This document shows positions 41,001-53,400 of a stretch of DNA of 64,000 bases, piece after piece. The notes under the pieces are model-generated. The model had not been told where the DNA came from, made no database searches, and saw only the letters and a list, made by a program, of their open reading frames with translations. Each line of letters begins with the position of its first letter. The first letter of the stretch is position 1. The stretch covers positions 38,320,619 through 38,384,618 of the forward strand of contig JASFXZ010000001.1 in NCBI GenBank assembly GCA_032209605.1, read 5' to 3'. The position numbers and the translations under genes were made by a program. The DNA is from Mactromeris polynyma (Eukaryota; Mollusca; Bivalvia; Venerida; Mactridae).

Positions 41001-41458
41001 TCCTAGGTTCATCTTATTTGCCCGGAATTATTCCGCTGAAGAATTATATTACCCATCTGTAAGAAAGTTCAGCGACAAAATCCGATGATATTCGAATACA
41101 AATAATACAGCGCTGAACAAAATTCTGGTATTCCCGAAACTCTGAAATACAATGGAAGGGAGAAAACTCGTACAGGAATATACATTTATTTTAAAACGGA
41201 AACAACGATTTCATGAGCCATTATACCGTTCTAGTTTGGGCTTATCGAGTCATAGTGCTGGGTAGGCATACATATTAAATTTTGCGTTGCATATGTATGT
41301 ACTACAGGGAAAACAAGCGAAACACACATACGTTATTTGGTAGTAAAAGGCACTCGACGTAGATATAGCAACTATATAAAACATTAAAAAGTAAATATGA
41401 TTTATAAAATACAAATTCATCTCATTTGAATAAATTCCGTTCGGATTTTTAACCTTGG

Positions 41459-41800
41459 TCCGAAATTTAGCCGATACTCAACACTCAACACTAAGACGTT
41501 AAATCGTACTCCGCCAAATCTGAGTTTGAATATTTGAGTGTCCGATGTATAACACCCTGTGTGTCTATTTTGCGGAGATTTGAGTGTGAATCTGGACTTT
41601 GAGGCTACGATTTGATTATAACCCTTATAATCGGCACTACTAACTTATACTCAACCCAAGATTAAAATCTCAAAGAAAACAGTACTCAACACTCGGAAAG
41701 CGATGTAATCAATTTCGCTCACTCAAATTTTCAAACTCAGACGAGTAAATTTTGACATCAGACTGCTGAGTACGGAGCATCGAATGTAATTCCGCCCTAG
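41459..41800. mobile_element. Degenerate foldback element
   Basis: TCTGAGTTTGAATATTTGAG at 41519 and its reverse complement at 41720-41741 match with one mismatch over 22 bp. The outer ends also mirror loosely (CCGATACTCAACAC against GTACTCAGCAG inverted, and a GGAATTACAT end). ACTCAA/TTGAGT motifs recur inside. No open frame. The ends are not sharply defined. Confidence 0.5.
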
Positions 41801-42510
41801 TTATACTGTCAAAAATAGTGTTCATATTATCTACGCCGAGTTATCATCAGTCAGTACACAGCACACAACACCAACGACATAAACCTTGGATACAATTATG
41901 TAAAATATGAGAAAACAACATTCTTCTATAATTATGTAACATGTTTTATAGTAAAAATAATACTTCATTTATGACGAATATTTAATATATATAAATGTCA
42001 AAAATATAAAAAAATATTTATATTTTATTATTATACATAACACAGACATATCACAAAAAAATTGAGCAAATAGGTTTGGCACGTATATGAACTTTCCACA
42101 CAGCCCCTTACGGCAATATTTGAAAAATACATTTATTTGTAGTGCCCTGACCAGTCCAATACATCTGTGCTCTTCTGTCTAAACTATTTAAACTATTCAT
42201 CCCAAAATGTGTGGGTCGGGGAACCGCAAACAAACGTATTTTAAAGACAATTAAATTAAACGGAATTGACTTCTATATTGAAATATATTAATAAAATAAA
42301 TAACATACATTAAAAAACGATAAACAATCTTCCAACAAAACAGCAACACAAACAGCGAGTCACACAAACCTATATGTAGTTTATCGTTGAAACTACCCGT
42401 TGTCCCTCGAACTTGTCAACAAAACTCGACCAATTAGGAGAAAGTAATTGCTGGTCATGCCAAAATGACCAGTCTATTCTAGAGCAATTGAGCGCCGCTG
42501 TACGATTCCC

Positions 42511-42705
42511 AACCTCTACTTTAAGTGACGTCATTTCCATAAAACGTCATATGTGACGTCACCATGTACTGACAGTATGAACTATTTGCCCCATATGGAA
42601 ATATGAAAACGAAGTAACCATATGGAGTAAATTTTGTTTCCTACTTGCAAAAAGTTACATAACATGTTGCGTTTTCTTGATATTACGTCACTTACAGAAG
42701 AGGTT
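42511..42705. repeat. Inverted-repeat element with CRE palindromes, downstream of the RCC1 stop
   Basis: AACCTCTACTTTAAGTGACG (from 42511) is repeated inverted at 42685-42705 with two mismatches over 21 bp. Between the arms lie two full TGACGTCA palindromes (42526-42533, overlapping the left arm, and 42554-42561) and an ACGTCA half site. Just beyond the right arm, a B-box-like GGTTCGAACACC is present on the minus strand (about 42736-42747). Probably a decayed MITE next to a tRNA-like relic. Confidence 0.5.
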
Positions 42706-43767
42706 GTAAATCCCATAGCAGCTGAGCTATGGTACAATGGTGTTCGAACCTAACACCTCTCGAGAGTGGCCCTCTCTTGAGCAATATTCTCACTTGAACA
42801 TTCGCATTTTTTCTCGTATCAAGCATTTACAATCAAGTTAACTTCTCTTTAACAACAAGCTTTCAACAACAACCAAGATATGTGTCTCCCAAGGGATGTT
42901 GCTATGGAGAGGCTGCACAGTATGAGATTTCATGAACAATGTAATGCAACTAGTTATGCAAAGAGACAATGAATTGTCTAAATCGTAAAAACACCCGAAC
43001 ATTGAATCCGAATTGATTGTAAAGAAACTGATAAAAACAATCTGAAACTTTAAATTCACCATTTTCTGACGTTCTAAACTGTCCCATGTAAAGACGTTTA
43101 TACAATTTGTCCTATCTCTCAGGTGTCAAAATAAAACGTCTGTACAAAGCTAGGGATTAAAGCAGGGTAATTGCAGACAAAGAACATAGCAATGCACAAA
43201 TGGAGGAGTAGTTTTAAAACAAATGCGATTGCTAAAACCTTTTTTTATCTAATTGCGAATTCACAAAAGTGCAAAAACCCACAGCATTCGTTCAAAAGTT
43301 TCTTCAAAATCGCTTTAAGCATGTCAGTGCCCTCAAAAGGTTAACCTCCCTCTTGGCAGCAAGTGGTATATTTGTAATGCCAAGTAAACTGTGTCCATGT
43401 TACATGCAATGTTCTGGTTCTGTCGCAGGACGTTTCGTCAATGCACTGGGTTAAAAAACAACTAACTTTAATTGGATGCGGTAATTGAATTTTGTTTCCT
43501 GGTAAGCCTCAATACCTTTTTGTTTGTCACAAGGCATGACATTAACAGCAAGCAGGGGAGGTTTTTTGCCAACAAATATCACACACAAAGACAAGTATAA
43601 ATGATTGCACAATAACATGCTGGTTAGAAATGCCCGCAAGTTTTCATGTTAGATAAGCGGGTAAGTTTAGCAAGCTGATCGTCAATTTTTGGTGCCCTCC
43701 TACCCAGACGAATGGCTCTACCCGGAGTCCCAACAATTGGACTGAGAGGCCGGGTCTGGTTTAAGCC

Positions 43768-44409
43768 CTAACTTGCACGAGTATGAATCATTTTATCTGC
43801 ACTTTGAGTATCTGTCCAAGAGGTGTCAATTCCTTCATTATCGGTATATAAATGTGCGGTTGTTTGTTTAGCAGCGTTTTGACCTATGGCAATGTTCGGC
43901 ACCTCTAGACTGACGCAATCACCGGAGGCACGTTTAGTTCTTTTAAGTAAGGGCTGAACAATAAGTGTATCAGTGTCAGTCAAAGAGTCACTATGTCCCC
44001 TACCATCACTTAGTGATGTATACAGAGGGTTTTTCATAGTGCCAACCAGTTCATGACTACCAATATACATTTTAACAATACCCGCTGCAGCTATCTTTCG
44101 AGGAGCAAGTCTGTCAATTTCACTGCGTTCTCTCCAAGTAGATCCACTGCTGAACAATGGTTTATCTTTGGAATTTAAGACACCACCGATATATAGTTGG
44201 TCTCTATCATCATCGGGAGATTCTGATCGGATTCCAGGTATGCTCACATGACGGTTTTTAATAGGACGAAGTCTTTCGCCAGTTATTTTGCCTGGTGACT
44301 GCGGGTTGTGAGTGGCGGCATACCGGCGAAGTTGGGACATCCTATCAGATTGGTCATTGCCGTCCATTTGTACCGGTGCAATTATTGTTTGTGATCGGGA
44401 GATTTGTAA
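43768..44409 (-). CDS. RCC1 gene, terminal coding exon
   Basis: A 642-nt exon including the TAG stop, after acceptor TTATCCTTTCAG, phase 0. It encodes 213 residues from LQISRSQTIIAPVQMDGND to SADKMIHTRAS. It is basic and Ser/Asp-rich, with RSESPDDDRDQLY, LSDGRGHSDSLTDTDTL and KRTKRAS. There is no lipidation box at the C-terminus. A strong acceptor and an open frame in the phase dictated by exon 10 support it. Confidence 0.87.
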   Translation of the reverse strand, partial: LQISRSQTIIAPVQMDGNDQSDRMSQLRRYAATHNPQSPGKITGERLRPIKNRHVSIPGIRSESPDDDRDQLYIGGVLNSKDKPLFSSGSTWRERSEIDRLAPRKIAAAGIVKMYIGSHELVGTMKNPLYTSLSDGRGHSDSLTDTDTLIVQPLLKRTKRASGDCVSLEVPNIAIGQNAAKQTTAHLYTDNEGIDTSWTDTQSADKMIHTRAS

Positions 44410-47400
44410 CTGAAAGGATAACATAGAATACATAAAATAATACAATGCATTAATCGTACTTATTAAGTGGCTCTTGTTCCTTGAAACATCTTAAGTGTCT
44501 CCAAGACGACTGCTCTTTGACATAGTTCATTAACCTGGTACATGTGTGAGAATGAAAAATATCTGATGGTCGAATGTTACAATTACATTTTCTGCTTAAA
44601 ATATTGCATACCTTCGAAAAAATATACGATTGTTTGTATGCATGCTTTCGTAAACAAAGTTGTTACAAATTAGAACGGACCGCGGTAATGGAGAACGGAG
44701 AACAAGTAAGCATATTCAAGACGTTAACATTTAATGATTACTTAACATACTCAATGCTTCTATACAGACAACGCTTATCATTTGCAATGCTTAATGAAAG
44801 ATCCTATTGATGTTACAGCAAACCTATATAATTATATTATAGAAACACAAACTCCTGCGAAATATAGAGAAAATTGTAATAATTCCGATAATTCGGTCCA
44901 CTTAATATTACTTCATTATAAACTTCTTACAAATACATCCACTTGACAGATCTGCTAGGAAAATTCCTCCGAAAAATAAATTCACCAATGCTTGGAAAGA
45001 GCTCATTTTGCTAAGAAAACCTCAGAACTGTCTCTCAGAAATGTCTAGATTACGTTAGTAAGTTGGAAGGGAAGCTTCGTGTCTAACTAGAAAGACTCAT
45101 GTGCTGTGGCAAAACATCTCAATGCCGAATTCAGGCTTCGACATTTCATTTATCACTTACAGTTTTATCATTATAGAAATGCACTTAGAAAGGATGTAGA
45201 TGCTTTCTGCATTATTTAATTATCACCAGACATCTTAAAAGACAATCGAAATAAACGAACTTGAAATGGAAAATACTATAGAGATATGTATGCACCTATC
45301 TCCTGTCAAGTAAAAACGGTCTGAAATGTTATAGTCTGAAGAAAATGAAACATCGACCTAAAAGCAACATTTAACATATAGGACACCAAAGTCCTCATTA
45401 AATTCTGTATATACTGAATTAGAGCTAGAATATTCCGCTCGGAACCAGCTAAAACAATGTTCCGAACTTTCTCTTACGTGTTACCGTTTTTAATTTGTTA
45501 TGCTTAAAAGGAGCGTGGGTATAAATGAACCAGTAATGTTAAACGACTGAGATATATGCTAATTCCAACCACCTTGCATTCTCTATGTAAGTGCGGAGAG
45601 ATGTCAGCTATGAGATAGTCCGTGTATGTTAAAAGTGATACAATCACACACATGCGAGATACTGTAGTATGGTCTATATCGTGACATATTCACCACATGC
45701 CATGAGCGTATTTAATCATTTTCAAGTGACCTAACCAAAACCAAGAACATATTCTATTATTTTCAAGTACCGTCAGTATAAGCTTGCGTATAGTCAATCA
45801 TTTTCCAGTGACGTAACAATGTCCATGTGCATATTTGGTCATTTTTCCAGTGACGTAACAACATTCATGTCCATATTTGGTCATTTTTCCAGTGACGTAA
45901 CAACAATCATGTGCATATTTGGTCATTTTTTCCAGTGACGTAACAACATTCATCAGTGACGTAAGTAAAACCATGCATATAGTTAATGCTGTTTCAGTGA
46001 TGTTAGCCCAACCAATTGCGTATATATTCATTTAAAATGACGTAAGCATAAGCCATTCATATTAGATATTGGCTGTATTAATCTTGTGCCATGCAAGTGT
46101 TCTGTTTATTTATGTGCTTTCTATATAGACAATTACACTAATAAATGGTGCATTTGAGTTATTGCTCCAAACACTTCCAGATAACTGGACAAGTGACTTA
46201 ATTACAAAAGTATACCTTGACACTGATATTAAATCATCAAAAGGGTTTGATGGGGGTCGCTGCTGAAAATATGGTTTAGTAAGTTAAGCATGCATAAGTT
46301 TACATATATCAGAATGTGTTTTCATTACTTCACCCATCTGTTTTATAACCCGTATTATATAACACAAACATGTGATGGTAACAGGGGAGATTGCCAACCT
46401 GAGAAAGTAACTATTCCAAAGGCGGTTGCTGACCTCAATTTACGATAATCATTAGTCAGTGCGTTGTCCAGACTTGTTTGTCCATATGTTTCAAATAAAA
46501 TCGCTTTTACTTGGGTTATTTAAGATTTTTCAAAGAAAAGACAATGTAAAAATAAAATAGCAATATGAAAATTATCTGCTTTCATGCAAGTTAAAGCATA
46601 ATAAGGATGTGTTCTAACTTATACCGCATGTATCTGAAATATAACACCAGAATTATTTAATCGATTCGCGTTCAACGACGTGTTAAAACATTATTTAAGT
46701 TCTGTACGCACGTATGATCTTCACTTAACCAGTGTTTTCCAACCAGAACGGAATTGCTCTACCAACAGTAGTTTTCACATATATCAGGGCAGACATTTAC
46801 ACTAGACATAGTTTTCAACTTGATTTAAAATGCGAATGGAATTACACAAGTAAACAGTTAATTGATTGATATCGTGTTTGACAAATTGAAAGACAAATAA
46901 ATCCAGGACCAGTTTCACAAAGATAATCTGCTTCCGAACATATATGTATAATATTAGGTCACACTCGGTTTTGTTAATATTTAGTTCGAAATATCAGGAA
47001 TACATGTAGATCTATACATACTTGATTGCTTGATCATTTTTTATCTACATGAACATAGTCATAAAAATATACATTCGAACAATTTCAATTCAGTTTGACA
47101 AATCTAACCATACCTTGTGTGAAACCAGTCCCTAACTAAAAATACATTCAAACATATCAGTAACAAATTTCTTATTATAGTTATAACGTTTACTATAAAT
47201 TAATGCAAGATTTATATTAGGCTGTCTTGACATCAACACAACAATAAAAACACACGAGAGTTTCAAAACAGGAAAAAGTCCACTTTCAGACATTCAAAAT
47301 TAAACATTCTAATAAAAGGCAGCAAAGTAAATTACGGAATTTACTACACGACCATTCGTTAAATAATGTGTTGCAGTACCCCGACCGTGAGCACTAGAGG

Positions 47401-50400
47401 GGTTCTGTCGTGAGCGATTTTAATGTGTCTAATAATTCACAATATTCGAAATCTACCTACAGACCAATCTAAAATTTGCTGGGTAAGAGAACAGCAAATA
47501 AGCACTTTCTAGTATTGCTTAGCAGAACAATGAAAACATAATTATATGGTGTCTACTCACCCCGAAGTTCGATTCCGAAAGTTGCGGTTTGTTATATCTT
47601 CTAGGCTGATTCTTTGGAACATGATGTTTATATTGCCGGTCCTCCGTTAAAATAGATTCTAGCGGTGGTCTGTGACCCATTTCCGTTACAACGTGTTTTC
47701 TACTGCCTTTAAAAAGGGGAGATTCCATTAATGCACTGTCACTTTTTATAGATAATGAACTATCCACATATCTATGCCTACCTCTAGATGGCCCCAAGTC
47801 TCTGTATTTATCTGGACTGGGCACTCGAAATTTTAAAGGACTAGATTCTCTGTTTTCCTTATGTCTACTAAGGCGTGAAAGTTTCTCCGGGGATCTAGGC
47901 CCCTTAAGTCTGATTTCCTCCATTTCTGAGAAGTCCACATGCTTCTTGGATAGACCTGTAGGTTCGTGAGGCAATATAAAAGCATCTGCAGAAGTCTTGC
48001 TTAGTTGTACAACTTCCGATACTGGCGTTGTTGAACTTCTGAGTTTTTCTCTTTCATATTTCTGTGGATCAAACTCCTTAAATTTCTTTTCTGGTCTTTG
48101 CTTTCTTCTCTGTAATTTTTCTAACTTACGATAAGAAAACTCGGCTATTGGACTAGGAACCCGTGACAATGTTGTGATACTGCTGCTCTTTGAGCTACTC
48201 GTAGTTGTTAGCGTCATTGGTGACGTAGCTGCATCAGCAAATGACGTCATCGGCTGGACAGGAAGTTGAACTATCAACGTGGCTGCAGATCGTGTGCTGT
48301 TTAAGTTATTTCTGTCCGTTTCCTCACCATCATTTGGGAAATAAAATTCAGGACTCGGGGATCGATCTAGTGAAATTAAAGAAACATGCATTTCTTAAAT
48401 GAACAAGACAAATCCAGAATTTAAATGTTTGTTTTTATCCACAATCTATAGAATAAACAATACCTATGTTATCACGAACATAACGTAAAGAAAGTAAGAG
48501 AAACGATTGAAGAAATCGAGCAGGAAATGCTACATACGAGCTCAAGGAGACATGTAAGTGTGTACGTACACGTAAACAAACACAAAAGGGACACGACACA
48601 AGTATTTTTCATTAATGGTTGAACTTGCCGCATTGTCTGAAGCAAAAACACCAAACAAAAGCTTAAATGCTGAACCAACTACTGATGTACGTCAACCAGA
48701 GTTATCACTAATATTTGAAAAACGTTCTGATCTTTTTTTCTGATCAATAGGCGTTCTTCAAATATTACGATACAATGCAATTTGTACAAACAGTCGTTCA
48801 AAGGAGGAGTCTCTCTGCACATGTTGTAGTATTTAAGGACACAAAATCAAGGCTTCTTGAACAAAGGATAGAAGAAGTCAATACCATTTTGACAACATTA
48901 ATTATACGTTCGAAAGTACGCATCGAGGGATGTACACAAAACTATCGTGTTTTTTTATAAACATGATTAACCATAATATGATCTTAACTCTAACAAAACG
49001 ATCACGATAAACAATTGTCAGAGACTAAAGTCATAAAAACATATTACTTACAAGACTGGTTAATATCTGGAGTTGGTGCATAGAAGTCAGCAATACTAAC
49101 GGTTGTCTTTTCTCTTTCCATATTACTAATTTTAGTAGTTTGCCTGTTAAGAACCGGACTTGTGAGTTCAACATCGGACTCGCTGTCTTCGTCAACATCC
49201 ACCTTAAATATGAACATACAATATCTCACAGTTTCTATTGGTCTGACTTCCATAAAGTTCCCAATATACCGAGTTGCTGATTCTAGTTTTCAACAAGATT
49301 CAGATTTAGGCGTTTTGCCAATGTGTGCCTTTCATAGAGAGTTAACTTCACATGGGCGGGATTACATTATGAAATAATAAAAACAATTTTTTTCAAACAT
49401 ATTGCCTCAAAGATATGCTGGAGATATGAACACATGACAGATTATATTCATTGTAGTATACCTATCCAAATAATAAGTATGAAATTCTTCATACATAAAG
49501 AATAAATAGGTTCGTGGTAAATGATGAAGAACGAAATTGAACAAAACTAGCACTACACTTACGATGTCCTGCTTGGATAAGAAGTCTTCAGTGGATTGCT
49601 CGGATTCTGTTTCTTGTCGTAGCAACAATTCTGTTGATATCATATGAATGCATTTTACCGATAACTTTGAGGGTTTGACTTTATCAATTTTTGTAAAAAC
49701 TTTTAATGATAATCACGTTTACTTGTTACTAAAAGTCCAAACATTATATTTTATGACATTAATTAAGATATTTGTGGTGACGAACTATAACAGGCCTTAA
49801 GATACTGATATAGATATAAAGTGTTGTTTACTGAATCTGAACACTTAAAAGGAAAGGCCCACCCAATTATCTCAGAACTTTATAAGAATGCTGGATTGCC
49901 ATCCTGAAAGTCCGGATTCGAATCCCGGGTGAGGCAGGTTAGTGTGTTCCAGCTCTTTTTCATGTGGGGTAGTAGTTGTCAGCTGTTTGCAGAGGAGCAT
50001 GCTACTAGTGGTTGGTAAGTACTCCTAGGAAAACTGGTTAGGTCAAATGACCGCTATTTATAACTACAAATGTTGAAAAATAGCGTTAAAGCCAAAACAA
50101 ATTGGAATTATGGTAAACAACTTACGTGGTCGTCCAATGAGTGCCACAGCATGCCATGATCCACAATATATTTTAATCAAGCGACCTCCGCGAAAGTTTT
50201 TATTAACACCATGAGGAAGAAATATCTTATGTGAAGTCGGCTTCTCTGGGATGATTGTGTGACTATTTTTTCCCCACATGTAGAGAAGACCTTTCTCTGC
50301 AAAGGCAATTGTGTTAATGGATCTAATATTGTACTAACTTAGATGACTATTAAATGTAAACGAGCAGAAAATGTTGAAAAGGTGATTGCACAGTCATCCA

Positions 50401-53400
50401 CAAATGTTGCATAACTAGAACTATACTGGTTGTCTACATTCAGACGTTGCCTTTATGTTGTTGTACCGTAAAACTCAAGTCGTTCATCAAGTCCGTATCA
50501 GTATTGGTTGTGTTATTAAAAACACTAGTGTCACTATCACTTTGTGGTTCATAAAGTTGTATCCACGAATCTCTTTCATATCTCATTATGTCTGTCCAGT
50601 CAGCGCATAATTGCATTAATATATAGACGCATTGATTCGCCGTTCCGACTGACAGAGATAAACAAACTAAACATTTGGAAATGAAAACTCTGTTTTGTAT
50701 GGAAGCGTCCAGGTGCCAAAGTGAAAAATATTTTCCAGTATACTATCTCCTAATTAGGAGATACTAACTCATAATTATGACTTAGTAAGTCATACTTATG
50801 AGTAAGTATCTCCTCATTATGAGTAAGTATCTCCTCATTATGAGTTAGTATCTCCTAATTAGGACTTAGTAAGTCGTAATTAGGAGATAGTATCTCCTAA
50901 TTAGGAGATAGTATACTGGACAATATTTTTCACTTTGGCACCTGGACGCTTCCATAGTTTTGCTTGAAAATGGGCATTACATGGTAATTGACTTGCTACG
51001 CAAAATCCGCCATATTCGTTTAATGATACATCTTGTTTCCATATAGTATACAAACATTTCTATGTGTCACGTGTAACATACCTTGTAACTACTTATTTTC
51101 CATTCGTAATTACAATTGTTTTGCCTGTGCACACATTGTATGTGGCGTTCTCTCTAAAAAAAAAAATATTTCCTTAAAAATAACAAAAGAAACCAACCTG
51201 TTATTGCCGCACTGAAAGTCTCACCGCACGAGATCTGTATACATTTGCATGTCACGTGACGGTCCTTGATCCGCCTTGGGCTGGACAAAAACATGATTTT
51301 CTCCCCGTGTCCTAGCTGTCCATCGTGACCGGATCCCACTGTGTATACACTGCCGTTAGCTGAATAGTAAGTAATCAAACATACATGTCAGATCATACGC
51401 ATGTATAAAGTATACACGATAAGTTGAGAGTGACGTCATGCAATGTTTACATGGTTTGACCACCTTTATTGATCAAAATAGGTAAATCAAATAACAAGCA
51501 AAACTATTTATTGTGATATCGATTTCATTAAACTAACAGCCGCGATAGCTCAGATGGTAGCAAGTCCGCGCCTTGTAATGCTAATTAATGCTACGTTTAC
51601 ACTATGTTCCCGGCGGCCACGGCAGCCCCGTTTGCCCGAAACGTATTGCGCCGTGGGATTTTGGCCATTTTTGTCTCCATATCCAAGTTTTGTTAGGTTG
51701 TACTAAGTTTCCTCACGATATCCTTGACAGGCCGTTGGGGCGAAGTAGCGGTTCCTCCAAGGCGCACTAAGGTTCGGGCCGCGGTCTACCAGGGATGCAT
51801 GTATGTTGCTTCCCGGTCCGATGCGTTCTGATGGGATCACTCACGTTGTTCACGTCTTCATCCAGGTCTGATGCGTTTTTCACGTTCTTTCAAGGCCTCC
51901 TATGGATCAAACGTGGACGCCGGAGAGCTTTGGAGCACGTTTGTGCCCATGGTATAAAGAAAACCCCTCAAGCAACAGCAATCATTGTATCAATATACTG
52001 CGGCCTATTACGTTTCTCATCCGCACCGTGGCTGCCGTGGCACATTTTTGGACAGTTTTGCTCAGACTCAAATGAAGCCCTCCTGCCTGGCGCGGCCTTT
52101 TTACACACCTTTTAAGTCCGCGAGCACCGTGTCAGACCGTAGTAGAACTCAACGTACCGTAACGCACCGGCCTGCAAAGCGTCACACACCGGGACGCACC
52201 GTAATTGAAACGTTACGAAACGGCTATAGTACAATCTAGCTTGCCGTGAGAACCATGACAAAACGGAGCACAACGTGACAAAACTGGAAAGGAACTTTAG
52301 ATGCCGGGGAATACATATGATTCCCGTCCCACTACGGACCACTTCCAAGTTTTGTAACGGCCTATTACGTACTGTCACGTTTTGTAGCGTTGACCCCGTT
52401 TCACTACGGCCTATTACGTTTCTCATCCGCACCGTGGCTGCCGTGGCAAATTTTTTGACAGTTTAAAATTCTGGCCCGGCATCCACGGCAATTACGGTCT
52501 GTAACGTTTGCCTATCCCGTCCCCCCGCGTTATCTCACGTTCATCCCGTTTTCTCCACGGTGGCCTGAACCGTGATTGCCGTGGCCGCCGGGAACATAGT
52601 GTAAACGTAGCATAAGCTGTTTAGTTTTGAGTCCGAGTTCGAGACCATCGGGAGGTAGTTTTTTTTTCATTACAATATTATATATTTCGTTGGTCATCTA
52701 CAGTTGTACTTACACGACTTATACTAATTAATGTTCGCTCGAATATCATTAATTAAAACATTGTACAGCATGTGTATTTATAAGCTATTAACTAATAACG
52801 ATATGGTTTCATGATTTGTAAAGTGCACGATATCATCGTGCAGTAGATTTACATGTACATTTATCGCTACACACTCAAATAGAATAAAGTTGATATGGCT
52901 ACTCCGAAAAACGTTTTAGCGACGACGCTTTATATTCATCATTAAACACGTTTGGTTTAACAACAAAGCAATTAGACGATAACAAAAAAACAAAAGTAAA
53001 CAGACAGAAACGACAAGTAATTGACAAGCAGTGAGTAAGGGATTAAATTAATATTGTCCATAAAAAAGGGGAAGCAGGAATGTGTCTCGAACTCACACCC
53101 TATCAATTGGTCGAAGTTACTAGTCAGAAGCGCAACCAATTGAGCTATCGCAACTGTCTACTTGGAGCGATATTTCATCAACATTTAATACTAATCCTGA
53201 AGATAATAGGCATGATAATGACCGTAAGCTGCTTTACATGTATTGGACAGCGGGTATGGTCGTGTTTACTATCGACTTATCTTAATTGAGTTATAGTAAT
53301 GTTGTTATATATTCATTGCAAACCAAACACAGAGGTAAGCAACAGTTACTAACATCTGTTAATATACCTTTTTAAAGAAAATTGACCAGTCCTTAATATT

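Larger units (their letters stand above)
35075..41455. other. Noncoding stretch, no gene recognised
   Basis: Contains low-complexity GTTGTTGT-type runs (35.78 and 37.71 kb), the repeats at 36.2 and 37.9 kb, and a TGACC/GGTCA cluster at about 38718-38830. Short frames at 36.8-37.1 kb on both strands have acceptor-like tracts but no good donors. Confidence 0.45.

Noticed and set aside
51588..52432. Short GC-rich open frames of 60-106 codons
   Set aside because: They lie inside the 1-kb TIR element, overlap on both strands and show no transposase motif; openness follows from GC content.
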